Notes under the pieces: generated by a model
What the model was told of the DNA's origin: nothing
Seen by the model: the letters and a program-made list of their open reading frames with translations, nothing else
Databases searched by the model: none
Assembly (NCBI GenBank): GCA_003443635.1
Contig: CP031964.1
Span: forward strand, 3,194,321-3,258,320
Length of the DNA stretch: 64,000 nt
Origin: Flavobacteriaceae bacterium
GTDB taxonomy: Bacteria > Bacteroidota > Bacteroidia > Flavobacteriales > Flavobacteriaceae
Direction: 5' to 3'
Part shown: piece by piece, positions 46,149-56,075 of the stretch
How positions within the stretch are numbered: position 1 is the first letter of the stretch
Layout: every line of letters begins with the position of its first letter
Program-made: the position numbers and the translations under genes

Positions 46149-47638
46149 TGATATTAGAAACCATAATTATATTAATTTACTCAACAGCACTCATACTTAT
46201 TTTTATGTATGCGCTAGCTCAGTTAAATCTATTATTTAATTATATCACTGCACAAAAAAAAGACACAAAATGTGAGCAGTTTAACTTAAAAAATAAAAAC
46301 GAAATTCCTTACGTAACTATACAACTTCCTGTATATAATGAATTATACGTAATGGATCGATTACTCGATAACATTGCTAAAATAAAATATCCAAAGGATA
46401 AGTTAGAGATACAGGTTTTAGATGACTCTACAGATGAGTCTATACAAACTACGGCTAAACGTATTAAAGAATTACAAATAACTGGTTTAGATATTCAACA
46501 CATTCGTCGTGAAAATCGAGTTGGATTTAAAGCTGGTGCACTTAAAGAAGGTCTTACTACAGCAAAAGGTGAGTTTATTGCTATTTTTGATGCAGATTTT
46601 CTTCCAAAAGAAGATTGGTTAGAATGTACAATTCCTTATTTTAAAGATTCAGAAATAGGTGTTGTACAAACACGATGGGGTCATATAAATCGTAATTACT
46701 CTACATTAACAAAAGTACAAGCCTTTGCACTAGATGCCCATTTTACCTTAGAGCAAGTAGGCCGAAATAGTAAAGGGCATTTTATTAATTTTAATGGTAC
46801 AGCTGGGGTATGGCGCAAAGAATGTATTATTGATGCCGGTAATTGGGAAGGAGATACACTTACAGAAGATCTAGATCTTAGTTATAGAGCACAACTTAAA
46901 AACTGGAAATTTAAATATTTAGAGAATGTTGAAACCCCTGCCGAACTTCCTGTAGTTATTAGTGCTGCACGTTCTCAGCAATTTAGATGGAATAAAGGTG
47001 GTGCAGAAAATTTCAGAAAAATGCTTTGGAAAGTTTTACAGAGTAAAAATATTTCATTTAAAAGTAAAGTGCATGGTATTTTACATTTACTTAATAGCAC
47101 TATGTTTTTAAGTATTTTAATTGTAGCTATCTTAAGCATTCCGATGTTGTATATAAAAAATGAATATGCACATTTAAAAACATACTTTATAGTAATGAGT
47201 TTCTTTGTTATAAGTACTCTTATTTTCTTTATATGCTATTGGTTTATGTATAAAAGTATTTATGGTAGTGGTATTAAAAATTTCGCTAAATATGTAGGTA
47301 CTTTTTTCACATTTTTCTCGATAGCAATGGGGTTTTCGCTTCATAATTCTATAGCTGTTTTAGAAGGACATATTGGTAAGCGAAGTGAGTTTGTACGCAC
47401 TCCTAAATTTAACATCAATACTTTAAAAGATAGTTGGAAAGGAAATAAATATTTAAAAAAGAAACTTTCTTTTAATGTAATTATCGAAGGCGCCTTAATG
47501 CTTTATTTTGGATTTGGACTATATAGTGCTTTTGTTGTAGGAGATCAAGGTGGTGATTTTGGATTATTCCCATTTCATTTAATGTTATTCTTCGGATTTG
47601 GGTTTGTGTTTTTCAAATCATTAACATCAAAAGTATAA
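46148..47638 (+). CDS. Processive GT2 glycosyltransferase, cellulose-synthase/CslA-like
   Basis: The D, DxD, TED, QxxRW set is complete: DDSTDES, FDADFLP, LTEDLDLS and SQQFRWNKGG. One membrane helix lies at the N-terminus and several at the C-terminus (about residues 310-490). The protein (496 residues) resembles glucomannan-synthase-like enzymes, so it may extrude a beta-linked glycan across the inner membrane. The product cannot be predicted. Confidence 0.82.
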   Translation: MILETIIILIYSTALILIFMYALAQLNLLFNYITAQKKDTKCEQFNLKNKNEIPYVTIQLPVYNELYVMDRLLDNIAKIKYPKDKLEIQVLDDSTDESIQTTAKRIKELQITGLDIQHIRRENRVGFKAGALKEGLTTAKGEFIAIFDADFLPKEDWLECTIPYFKDSEIGVVQTRWGHINRNYSTLTKVQAFALDAHFTLEQVGRNSKGHFINFNGTAGVWRKECIIDAGNWEGDTLTEDLDLSYRAQLKNWKFKYLENVETPAELPVVISAARSQQFRWNKGGAENFRKMLWKVLQSKNISFKSKVHGILHLLNSTMFLSILIVAILSIPMLYIKNEYAHLKTYFIVMSFFVISTLIFFICYWFMYKSIYGSGIKNFAKYVGTFFTFFSIAMGFSLHNSIAVLEGHIGKRSEFVRTPKFNINTLKDSWKGNKYLKKKLSFNVIIEGALMLYFGFGLYSAFVVGDQGGDFGLFPFHLMLFFGFGFVFFKSLTSKV

Positions 47639-47742
47639 TATGCTTTTTGGGAAGTATAGTTTAATTTTCACAAAGCTACATTTCGTTTCTCGTTTAAATC
47701 TTTTTGACTTACAAAAAAGATAATTATTTTACTGATACAGCT

Positions 47743-49185
47743 ATGCTTAATAAAGCTTATTTACAACAACATAAGATTCCTTTATTATTTACTATAATTT
47801 GTATTTTATTTTATCTAGCATTTGCTTATGATTTGCTAAGAACAGATTATGTAAAATTAATTACGCTTTATTCAGCACTTTTCTTTCTCTTTTACAAACT
47901 AGTACAATTTAAACTCGATATTAAATTTTTAATTGGAATTGCTTTCTTATTCCGTTTACTATTTTTAATAGCTATTCCAAACTTATCACAAGATTTCTAT
48001 CGTTTTATATGGGATGGTCGAATGATACTAGAAGGGTTAAATCCTTATTTACATACTGTCACTTCTTTTATTAGTTCTGGAGAACTTCCTGTTAATCAAG
48101 CGCAAGAATTATACAATGGCATGGGAGCTTTAAATGCAGGGCATTATACTAATTACCCTCCAATTAATCAGTTATGTTTTGCAATTGCTGCTTTATTTGC
48201 AAGCAAAAGTATTGTTGGTTCTGCTATGGTAATGCGTTTGCTTATTATCGCTGCTGACTTTGGAACACTTTATTTTGGAAAAAAGCTTTTAAAAAAACTA
48301 AATATTCCAGTTCATAATATATTTTGGTATATCTTAAATCCGTTTATCATTATTGAGCTTACAGGCAATCTTCACTTTGAAGGAGTAATGATTTTCTTTA
48401 TTATTTGGAGTTTATATCTCCTTAATTCTGGCAAATGGAAACTTGCCGCAATAGTTTTAGCATTATCCATATCTGTAAAACTTATTCCTCTTATTTTTTT
48501 ACCGTTATTTTTTCAATGGTTTGTTAAACGTAAAAATATTGTAGTGAATGAAGCAAAGCAATATGTTGAAAAGAGTAGTAGGATTAACACCTCATTAAAA
48601 ACAACTTCTCGCAATGACATATTTAAAGGAATAACAAAGCTCATTGGTTTTTACACAATAATATTTGGTACTATAGCATTACTTTTTGCACCATTTTTTT
48701 CAATACAGTTTATAAACAATTATGCACAAACTGTAGGTCTTTGGTTTCAAAATTTTGAATTTAATGCGAGTATATATTATATAGCTAGAGAAATAGGTTA
48801 TTTATTTAGGGGGTACAATGAAATAGCTATTATTGGTAAAATATTTCCGATAATAGTATTCTTATATGTATTGTATTTAACTTTCTTTAAAAAGAATACT
48901 ACAATTACACAACTTATTGCCACAATGCTATTTGCGTTAACCATTTATTTTTTTAATTCAACAACTGTACATCCCTGGTATGTTGCAACACTTTTAATAC
49001 TATCCGTTTTCACAAATTATAAATTCCCTTTAGTATGGAGTTTTATCATCATTATAAGTTATTTAGCCTATGCAAATGCTGATAATACAGAGAACTTATG
49101 GATTATAGCTTTAGAGTATCTTGTTGTATATAGTGTGTTTATTTGGGAAGTTTTTTTCAAGAAACTCCAATTAAGGAATACTTAA
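47743..49185 (+). CDS. GT-C-type polytopic glycosyltransferase
   Basis: About ten membrane segments follow an early luminal loop with RFIWDGRMILEGLNPYLH, the acidic/Asp region typical of polyprenyl-phosphate-sugar-dependent GT-C enzymes (GT87/DUF2029-like). I start at the ATG at 47743; a longer frame would need TTG at 47704. It probably uses the lipid-linked sugar made by the GT2 gene at 45459. Confidence 0.7.
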   Translation: MLNKAYLQQHKIPLLFTIICILFYLAFAYDLLRTDYVKLITLYSALFFLFYKLVQFKLDIKFLIGIAFLFRLLFLIAIPNLSQDFYRFIWDGRMILEGLNPYLHTVTSFISSGELPVNQAQELYNGMGALNAGHYTNYPPINQLCFAIAALFASKSIVGSAMVMRLLIIAADFGTLYFGKKLLKKLNIPVHNIFWYILNPFIIIELTGNLHFEGVMIFFIIWSLYLLNSGKWKLAAIVLALSISVKLIPLIFLPLFFQWFVKRKNIVVNEAKQYVEKSSRINTSLKTTSRNDIFKGITKLIGFYTIIFGTIALLFAPFFSIQFINNYAQTVGLWFQNFEFNASIYYIAREIGYLFRGYNEIAIIGKIFPIIVFLYVLYLTFFKKNTTITQLIATMLFALTIYFFNSTTVHPWYVATLLILSVFTNYKFPLVWSFIIIISYLAYANADNTENLWIIALEYLVVYSVFIWEVFFKKLQLRNT

Positions 49186-49249
49186 CACAGCTTCATTTTA
49201 ATTTTCTTAATTTTAGATTTACTTTTTAAACTTATAAAACATTAAAAAT

Positions 49250-49753
49250 ATGAATCTTAATGAAGTATTACTTCCAGAATTTGAACAAGAGATGAATACA
49301 ACTAAGAATGTTCTTAACGAGCTATCTGACGATTTTTTCTCTTTTCAACCACACGAAAAATCTATGAACACTCAAGAGCTTGCAAATCATATTGCAGAGA
49401 TTCCAACATGGGTTAATGGTACTCTAGAACAAGAAGAAATGGATTTTGCAACTGCTAATTACACTCCTGCTAACTTTGGATCTAAACAAGAAGTGATCGA
49501 TTTTTTCGAAAAAAATGTTGAAGCTGCAAAGCAATCTCTACAAAATACGACTAACGAAAAAATGCTGGCAAACTGGTCTCTCAGAAATGGTGATCAAATT
49601 TATTTTACAATGCCACGAGCTGCTGTTTTAAGAACTATGGTAATGAGTCATATTGTACATCATAGAGCGCAACTTGGTGTTTATTTACGAATGAATGATG
49701 CCAAGGTTCCTGCAAGTTATGGCCGTTCTGCCGATGATATGGGAATGATGTAA
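49250..49753 (+). CDS. DinB-family protein
   Basis: A four-helix DinB/YfiT-type protein of 167 residues with the metal-binding His triad visible as NHIAEIP (about residue 47) and MSHIVHHRAQLG (about 133-144). Members bind a divalent metal and may act as thiol-dependent transferases; no role is established here. It is a single gene ending at a bidirectional hairpin. Confidence 0.85.
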   Translation: MNLNEVLLPEFEQEMNTTKNVLNELSDDFFSFQPHEKSMNTQELANHIAEIPTWVNGTLEQEEMDFATANYTPANFGSKQEVIDFFEKNVEAAKQSLQNTTNEKMLANWSLRNGDQIYFTMPRAAVLRTMVMSHIVHHRAQLGVYLRMNDAKVPASYGRSADDMGMM

Positions 49754-49780
49754 TAAAAGTGGAAAGTATTCTATATAAAA

Positions 49781-49811
49781 AATGCCTTATTTAAATCTAA
49801 AATAAGGCATT
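49781..49811. terminator. Bidirectional terminator between the DinB and pseudouridine synthase genes
   Basis: AATGCCTTATTT and AAATAAGGCATT form a perfect 12-bp stem with a 7-base loop; T/A-rich flanks exist on both sides, and the genes are convergent. Confidence 0.75.
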
Positions 49812-49822
49812 CTTATAAGCAG

Positions 49823-50665
49823 TTATAACATCTTTAAATTACTTATTTCTAACTCAGTTAAGTGTTTCCAATGTCCTCTCGGAATATCTTTTTTGGTTAA
49901 ATGACCAATCATTACACAATCTAACTTAATGATATCGTATTTAAAGTGTTCAAAAATAGAACGAATAATAGTATTTCCAGTGTTCTTTATTTTTAATCCT
50001 ATTTCTTTTTTAGGAGAACCTTCTATATAACTTATTTCTTCAACGGCAATTAGTTTACCATCAATTTTAAATCCCTCCTTTATGGCTTTTAGGTCTTCAT
50101 ATTTTAAATTCTTGTCTAATTCTACATGAAATAAGCGAGCTACTCCATTTTTAGAATTCGTGAATTTTTCAACAATAACCTCATCATTTGTAAAAAGTAA
50201 AAGTCCTGTTGAGTTTCTACCCAACCTACCAATGGGTTTTATTCTAGATGATGTTGCATTAGCAACCAGATCCATTACTGTTTTTCCTTTACTTTCACTA
50301 GTAGTTGTTGCAAACCCTTTAGGTTTATTAAGTAACACATAAGCTTTTTTTTCTGGAGAGATTCTAGAACCATCAAATCTAACCTCATCACCTATCTTTA
50401 CTTTATAGCCCATTTCAGTTACTACTTTACCATTAATAGTAACGCTTCCTATAGAGATATGCATATCTGCATCGCGACGTGAACAAATACCTGAATTCGC
50501 AATATATTTATTTAACCTAATCTCATTAGGGTTTGACGTAGGTTTAGAGGTCGTTTTTTTCTTTACAGGTTCCTGTCTTCTTTTCGTATAACTTTTAGCT
50601 GGATTAGATTTACCAATACGCGCTGAAGCTTTTTCTTTTCCCTTGTTTCCCCGTTGCTTACTCAT
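49823..50665 (-). CDS. RluB/RsuA-like pseudouridine synthase with substituted catalytic Asp
   Basis: A basic N-terminal tail (residues 1-45), an S4 domain (IRLNKYIANSGICSRRDAD) and an RsuA/RluB catalytic domain. The catalytic motif is normally GRLDxxTxGLL, but here it reads GRLGRNSTGLLLFTND, with Gly encoded by GGT at 50219-50221. The C-terminal RRIFEHLGY pattern is also altered (IRSIFEHFKYD). It may be an inactive, RNA-binding paralogue or carry a single-base change. The frame is otherwise intact. Confidence 0.8.
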   Translation of the reverse strand: MSKQRGNKGKEKASARIGKSNPAKSYTKRRQEPVKKKTTSKPTSNPNEIRLNKYIANSGICSRRDADMHISIGSVTINGKVVTEMGYKVKIGDEVRFDGSRISPEKKAYVLLNKPKGFATTTSESKGKTVMDLVANATSSRIKPIGRLGRNSTGLLLFTNDEVIVEKFTNSKNGVARLFHVELDKNLKYEDLKAIKEGFKIDGKLIAVEEISYIEGSPKKEIGLKIKNTGNTIIRSIFEHFKYDIIKLDCVMIGHLTKKDIPRGHWKHLTELEISNLKML

Positions 50666-50702
50666 TACTTAATTTTTTGCAAAGGTAAAACAATCCTTTA
50701 CA

Positions 50703-51653
50703 TTAGCTATTATATTCTACAGTAGATTGTCGGTCTCTATTTACGGTAAGTTTTGTAACGTCTGGTCTTGAGTAATGACCTACAGCATCAAAATTTTGAC
50801 GTTCTTCATACACACGATTAAAATCTATTTCTTGAATAATTAAACCATCTTTATGTAATACAGGCTCAATAATCCATTCACCATCTGGTCCTGCAATACA
50901 ACTACCTCCATTTGCTAAAACATCTGGTGCTTTTTCTAAAATCTTATCTAAATGAGGTGTATCTTGAGGGAAATCTTCTTTTTTCATTAAACTCGATACT
51001 GAAACTACAAAAGAACGAGATTCTCTTGCAATAAAACGTGTAATATCTTTTGTATTGTGATCACTTCCAGGCCATACTGCTATATGTAAATTTTCGCCTA
51101 AACCATACAAGGCTGTTCTAGGTAGTGGCATCCAATTCTCCCAACAGTTTAATCCACCAACTGTGAACTCTTTAAGCGAATGTACTTGTAACCCATTACC
51201 ATCACCAGGTGCCCAAGTTAAACGTTCGTCATATGTTGGTTGTAGTTTACGATGTACAGATTTAATTTCACCTTCTTGATTAATATATACTAAAGATGCA
51301 TATAAACTATGCCCTCCTCTATTTTTAGCACGTTCTATAATTCCTAAATAAATAGCAATATTATTAGCTTTGGCCAATTTACATATAGTATCTAATTCTC
51401 CCGCTTCAATTTGAATTGAGTTTCTTGTATAATGTGCATGTAATTCTTTAACAACATCTTTATTCCATTCTGCACCTCCAGTTAAAGCTAACCAAAAAGG
51501 ATATCCTGGAAGTAATCCTTCTCCAAAAACAATAAGTTCGCAATTTTCTTTAGCAGCATCTAAAATTGAACTTTCAATTTTTTTAAGTGTTTCGCCTTTA
51601 TTTAACCACACTGGTGCTATTTGAGCCATTGCAATTTTTAAAATATTTTCCAT
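50703..51653 (-). CDS. Nitrilase-family carbon-nitrogen hydrolase
   Basis: The Glu-Lys-Cys triad is intact: Glu in VFGEGLLPGYP (about residue 45), Lys in HRKLQPTYDERLTW and Cys in GGLNCWENWMPL. The CWENWMPL context and the 316-residue length fit true nitrilases better than amidases or NAD synthetase domains. It follows the UbiA gene by 1 base, but a link to isoprenoid synthesis is not evident. Confidence 0.85.
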   Translation of the reverse strand: MENILKIAMAQIAPVWLNKGETLKKIESSILDAAKENCELIVFGEGLLPGYPFWLALTGGAEWNKDVVKELHAHYTRNSIQIEAGELDTICKLAKANNIAIYLGIIERAKNRGGHSLYASLVYINQEGEIKSVHRKLQPTYDERLTWAPGDGNGLQVHSLKEFTVGGLNCWENWMPLPRTALYGLGENLHIAVWPGSDHNTKDITRFIARESRSFVVSVSSLMKKEDFPQDTPHLDKILEKAPDVLANGGSCIAGPDGEWIIEPVLHKDGLIIQEIDFNRVYEERQNFDAVGHYSRPDVTKLTVNRDRQSTVEYNS

Positions 51654-51654
51654 T

Positions 51655-52560
51655 TTATAAAATTCGTTTTAAAACTATATCTATATCTATTAACAATATA
51701 CTAAACACTCCCAAAACAATAATAAACTTAAGTATATTATGAAGTATAAGGTAATGTGTTTTTGTTTTTGATTTCCACAACAATATTAAAAATATTATTA
51801 GTAATAATACACTTAAATAAAAGAAATAATACATCTCTCCTATCTCAAACTTTGTCACTAATAAAAATATTGGTACTAATGTAAACAGCACTAATATTGT
51901 AAGCATTATTTTTGAAATTTCTTCGCCATAAACAATAGGAATAGTTTTATACCCCAGAGCTAAATCGCCTTTTATATTTTCTAGATCTTTAGTAAGTTCT
52001 CGCATTGCAATAATTAAAAATAAAAATGTAGCATGAACGAAAATAACTTTGTCGAAATTCTTGTAATACACAAAGACTGCAAAAAATGGAGTTATAACAA
52101 GTATTGCTGATGTTAAATTCCCAATAACAGGTAGTTTTTTTAGTTTATGTGAGTAAAACCAAATTCCAAAAATATAAATTGAGAAAAAAATCACAGTCTT
52201 AAATGATACATAACTTGCCATAATAACTGCAAGAAAGTTTAATACAAAATAAAATGAGAGCTTTGTGTTTTGACTTACTAATCGATCTAACATTGACTTT
52301 TGTGGCCTGTTAATTAAATCTTTTTCGTAATCATAAAAGTTATTAATAATGTATCCTCCTGCAATAGTTGCTGCAGATGCTAAGACTAGCATTAATAAAT
52401 TCAAATCTAATACAACTTCTCGTATCAGCTTATCATGAGCCAAAATGTAGATTGAAGTTAGGTATTGTGCTATTATAACAATTAATATATTATAACCACG
52501 TACTACAGAAAACATACTAAAAAACTTTAGTAAAATGTGTTTCTGTTTTCTTGTAAGCAT
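51655..52560 (-). CDS. UbiA-family prenyltransferase
   Basis: About eight membrane helices with two Asp-rich motifs: NNFYDYEKDLIN (prenyl-diphosphate Mg site) and ELTKDLENIKGD. The length is 301 residues. In Bacteroidota such a gene beside mevalonate-pathway genes is often annotated as geranylgeranylglycerol-phosphate geranylgeranyltransferase; the acceptor is not provable from sequence. It lies 48 bases after mevalonate kinase. Confidence 0.8.
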   Translation of the reverse strand: MLTRKQKHILLKFFSMFSVVRGYNILIVIIAQYLTSIYILAHDKLIREVVLDLNLLMLVLASAATIAGGYIINNFYDYEKDLINRPQKSMLDRLVSQNTKLSFYFVLNFLAVIMASYVSFKTVIFFSIYIFGIWFYSHKLKKLPVIGNLTSAILVITPFFAVFVYYKNFDKVIFVHATFLFLIIAMRELTKDLENIKGDLALGYKTIPIVYGEEISKIMLTILVLFTLVPIFLLVTKFEIGEMYYFFYLSVLLLIIFLILLWKSKTKTHYLILHNILKFIIVLGVFSILLIDIDIVLKRIL

Positions 52561-52608
52561 TATATTAATTTTGAATAAATTCTGAAATAAATTCAGAATA
52601 GCAAGAGA

Positions 52609-53538
52609 TTAGAAGTTATAAACGACTTCTAATTTATAATCTGAAAGTGATGCTTTTGCACGATCAATATCTTCAGTAAATCCTAAAATATAACCACCAC
52701 CACCTGAGCCGCACAATTTCAAATAGTACTCATTAGTTTCAATTCCTTTTTTCCAAAGCGTATGAAATTGTTTTGGAATCATTGGTTTAAAATGATTTAA
52801 GACCACTTTAGATAATTGTTTTGTATTATTAAATAATGATTTAATATCGCCTTTTAAGAAATCTTCAACACAAGCATCTGTATGTTTTATAAATTGATCT
52901 TTAAGCATTTTACGAAATCCTTCTTGCTTCATGTTATCCATAAAAATACGAACCATTGGTGCTGTTTCACCTGTGATACCACTATCTAATAAAAACACAG
53001 CGCCTTTACCTTCACAATTCTGACAAGGAATTCCTGTAGCTTCTATATTATCTTGAGAATTAATTAAAATAGGAATACTTAAATAACTATTTAATGGGTC
53101 TAACCCTGATGACTTACCATGAAAAAACGCTTCCATTTTCGAAAAAATAGTTTTAAGTTTTAATAATTTTTCTCTGGTTAAATTTTCTAAAACTGTAATC
53201 TTTTCTTTTGCATATTTATCATAAATAGCTGCAACTAAAGCACCGCTACTTCCTACCCCATATCCTTGCGGAATGGAAGAATCAAAATACATTCCTGCAT
53301 CAATATCGTTATGTAATTTTTCTGAATCAAAAATTACCAATCCATCATCAATTGTATCTAAATAGAGTGCAAACTTTTTTAAATTCAAATTAGAAGCGAT
53401 AGCCTCATCTGAAGTATTATTATCTACTTTTAATGCACCATTATAAAAATTATAAGGAATAGACAATCCTTTAGAATCTTTAATAATACCATATTCTCCG
53501 AAAAGTAAAATTTTTGAATAAAAAAGAGGTCCTTTCAT
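52609..53538 (-). CDS. mvk: Mevalonate kinase (GHMP family)
   Basis: GHMP kinase with the N-terminal SKILLFGEYGI, the ATP loop PQGYGVGSSGALVAA (about residues 90-104), a KSSGLDPLNSYL segment typical of mevalonate kinases and the C-terminal CGSGGGGYILGF. The length of 309 residues is normal. Together with the decarboxylase next to it, it shows that isopentenyl diphosphate is made by the mevalonate route. Confidence 0.85.
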   Translation of the reverse strand: MKGPLFYSKILLFGEYGIIKDSKGLSIPYNFYNGALKVDNNTSDEAIASNLNLKKFALYLDTIDDGLVIFDSEKLHNDIDAGMYFDSSIPQGYGVGSSGALVAAIYDKYAKEKITVLENLTREKLLKLKTIFSKMEAFFHGKSSGLDPLNSYLSIPILINSQDNIEATGIPCQNCEGKGAVFLLDSGITGETAPMVRIFMDNMKQEGFRKMLKDQFIKHTDACVEDFLKGDIKSLFNNTKQLSKVVLNHFKPMIPKQFHTLWKKGIETNEYYLKLCGSGGGGYILGFTEDIDRAKASLSDYKLEVVYNF

Positions 53539-53633
53539 ATAGCTTATAAATTGACAATTATCAGTTTATACAATACTAACTAATAATTATAAGATTTGTT
53601 ATAGTTTTAAAACTTTTTTTCAACAAAGTACTT

Positions 53634-54716
53634 TTAATTAATTGCTTTTGCTCCAAAACCTATGGTATCACAAATATAATGACCGTTTTGACAATACACA
53701 ACTAACTCGTTATTAATAAATTCCAAAACTTCATTAGTATCATTTTCAGGATAAAGCACATGTACATTTGCGCCTGCATCTAAAGTAAAGCCCACTTGAC
53801 ATCCAGACGCTTCTCTAAATTTCCATATTTTATTAATTATGTTTAATGTATGAGGCTTCATTAAGATAAAATAAGGCATGCTCGTCATCATCATTGCATG
53901 AAGTGTCAAAGCTTCACTCTCTACCAAAGTTATAAATTCTTTTAGATTTCCAGATTTTAAAATCGTTTTTAATTGGTTTAAATTATGATGTGCTTGCTTA
54001 AAGCGCTCTTCTGCAAATGGGTGATTGTGCATTAAATTATGTCCAACAGTACTACTTACTTGTTTCTCTCCTTTATCTACCAATAAAATTGTGTCTTGAT
54101 AGTTTTTAAAATTATCATGTACTTCAAAAGGATATTTTACACCAAATAAATCTGAACTCCCCTCGATACCTTCATGCTCTCCCCATACAATTAAATCGCC
54201 TTCAATGCTTCTGCAAGCACTACCAGACCCCAAACGAGCCAAAAAAGATGCTTTTTGATTAAAAAATACATTCCCCATTTCTGGATGTAATTGTTTTTCA
54301 ATATTCATTAAACATAACGCTAAAGCACTCATTCCACTAGCAGAAGAAGCTATCCCAGAACTATGTGGAAATGTATTAGAAGTTTCAATCTTAAAATGAT
54401 AATTTTTTAAAAATGGAACATAAATTTCAATGCGTTTAAAAAAAGTTTCTATTTTGGGTTTAAACGCTTCTTTTTCTTCACCATCTAAAAAGATTTGAAA
54501 AGAAAAATTATCTGTATTTTCTTTCGGCGAAAAATGTAATGTTGTTATCGTTTTACAATTATTTAATGTAAAACTAATCGATGGGTTTTTTGGGAGTTGA
54601 CCTTCTTTTTTTCCCCAATACTTTATAAGTGCAATATTACTTGGTGCTTCCCAAGTTACCGAACCGTTTTCAAATGGATTTATATACGCTTTAGGAATAA
54701 ATTGTTGTTCTGTCAT
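53634..54716 (-). CDS. mvaD: Diphosphomevalonate decarboxylase
   Basis: GHMP-fold decarboxylase: APSNIALIKYWGK near the N-terminus, the SSGIASSASGMSALAL phosphate loop, SGSACRSIEGDLIVWGE, and the catalytic Asp region FTLDAGANVHVLYP. It forms isopentenyl diphosphate from diphosphomevalonate. The ATG at 54716 (MTEQQFIPKAY) is preferred over an ATG six codons upstream because it suits the family start. Confidence 0.93.
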   Translation of the reverse strand: MTEQQFIPKAYINPFENGSVTWEAPSNIALIKYWGKKEGQLPKNPSISFTLNNCKTITTLHFSPKENTDNFSFQIFLDGEEKEAFKPKIETFFKRIEIYVPFLKNYHFKIETSNTFPHSSGIASSASGMSALALCLMNIEKQLHPEMGNVFFNQKASFLARLGSGSACRSIEGDLIVWGEHEGIEGSSDLFGVKYPFEVHDNFKNYQDTILLVDKGEKQVSSTVGHNLMHNHPFAEERFKQAHHNLNQLKTILKSGNLKEFITLVESEALTLHAMMMTSMPYFILMKPHTLNIINKIWKFREASGCQVGFTLDAGANVHVLYPENDTNEVLEFINNELVVYCQNGHYICDTIGFGAKAIN

Positions 54717-54814
54717 TCTTAATTTTCTGCACACAAAGATACTAACTTTAGTATTGTTTTATAATCTATGTACTTACAAATACTTTTTAATTTTCATTAA
54801 AAAAGATCAGCTTT

Positions 54815-56026
54815 TTATTTAGAAATTTCTTTAGCAGCAATATAAGCTCCAGTCCAAGCATTTTGAAAATTAAATCCTCCAGTAACTGCATCGATATTTA
54901 AAACCTCACCTGCAAAAAATAAGTTTTTATGTAATTTACTTTCGAAAGTTTTAAAATTTATTTCTTTTAAATCTACCCCACCTGCTGTTACAAATTCTTC
55001 TTTAAAAGTACTTTTTCCATTAACATTAAAAACTGCTTTTGTAATTTGATTTGATAATTGCTCTAATTGACTTTTATTTACATCTGCCCATTTTGTATTT
55101 TCAAATATACTTGCTGCTATTACTAGTTTATACCATAATCGTTTTGGTAGATCAAACACTACAGAATTAACAACTTTCTTTTTAGAGAATTTTTGTTTTA
55201 TCTCTTTTAAACCATTTAATGTATCATCATATGATTGTGAAATAAAATTCACTTCAATTTTAAATTTATAATCTCGCTTTGCCAATTCTAAAGCACCAAA
55301 AGCAGAAAGTTTTAAAATTGCTGGCGCACTCATTCCCCAATGTGTAATTAATAACGGTCCTGAAGATTCTAAAGAAGTGTCTAAAATTTTCACTTCTGTA
55401 TTTTGCGCAACTATGCCTGGAATATCTTTAATACGTTCATCTTTTATATTAAATGTAAAGAGTGAAGGTATAGGCCTAACAATTTGATGATCTAATTGCT
55501 TTAATAGATTCCATATTTTGGTGGAGTTTCCTGTGGCTATTAATAATTTTGAAGCGGTTAAAGTGTTTTGGCTAGTTTTTAATTCCCAGTAAGTTTCTTT
55601 CTTATTGATTTGTTTTACAGAATGATTTTTAAATACTTCAATTTTATGCTTATCAATCTGATTTAAAAAACAATCAACAATAGTTTGCGATGAATTAGAC
55701 ATAGGGAACATACGTCCATCATCTTCTATTTTTAGTTCTACACCTCTTTTTTCAAACCATTCTATCGTATCACCAGTCATAAATTGATGAAATGGACCTA
55801 GCATTTCTTTTTCGCCTCTAGGATAATTAGTCACTAGTTCTGAAGGCGTAAATTCTGCGTGAGTTACATTACATCTTCCACCGCCAGATATTTTCACTTT
55901 ATTTAAAACTGTCTTACCTCGTTCTAAAATTACTATTCTTAATTCAGGATTTTGTTCGGCAATATTAATTGCTGCAAAAAAACCTGCTGCCCCGCCTCCA
56001 ACTATTATTACATCGTAATGACTCAT
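54815..56026 (-). CDS. HI0933/YhiN-family flavoprotein
   Basis: FAD-binding N-terminus YDVIIVGGGAAGFFAAI (residues 4-20), the KISGGGRCNVTH motif that marks this family, and the C-terminal GGFNFQNAWTGAYIAA. I start at 56026 (MSHYDV); a frame open to 56182 would add 52 residues without family support and would run through the divergent gene's start. The exact redox substrate is unknown. Confidence 0.88.
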   Translation of the reverse strand: MSHYDVIIVGGGAAGFFAAINIAEQNPELRIVILERGKTVLNKVKISGGGRCNVTHAEFTPSELVTNYPRGEKEMLGPFHQFMTGDTIEWFEKRGVELKIEDDGRMFPMSNSSQTIVDCFLNQIDKHKIEVFKNHSVKQINKKETYWELKTSQNTLTASKLLIATGNSTKIWNLLKQLDHQIVRPIPSLFTFNIKDERIKDIPGIVAQNTEVKILDTSLESSGPLLITHWGMSAPAILKLSAFGALELAKRDYKFKIEVNFISQSYDDTLNGLKEIKQKFSKKKVVNSVVFDLPKRLWYKLVIAASIFENTKWADVNKSQLEQLSNQITKAVFNVNGKSTFKEEFVTAGGVDLKEINFKTFESKLHKNLFFAGEVLNIDAVTGGFNFQNAWTGAYIAAKEISK

Positions 56027-56075
56027 ATCTGTATAAAACTGTGTAAATTTAGCATTATTTAAATTCTTTTTTAAC

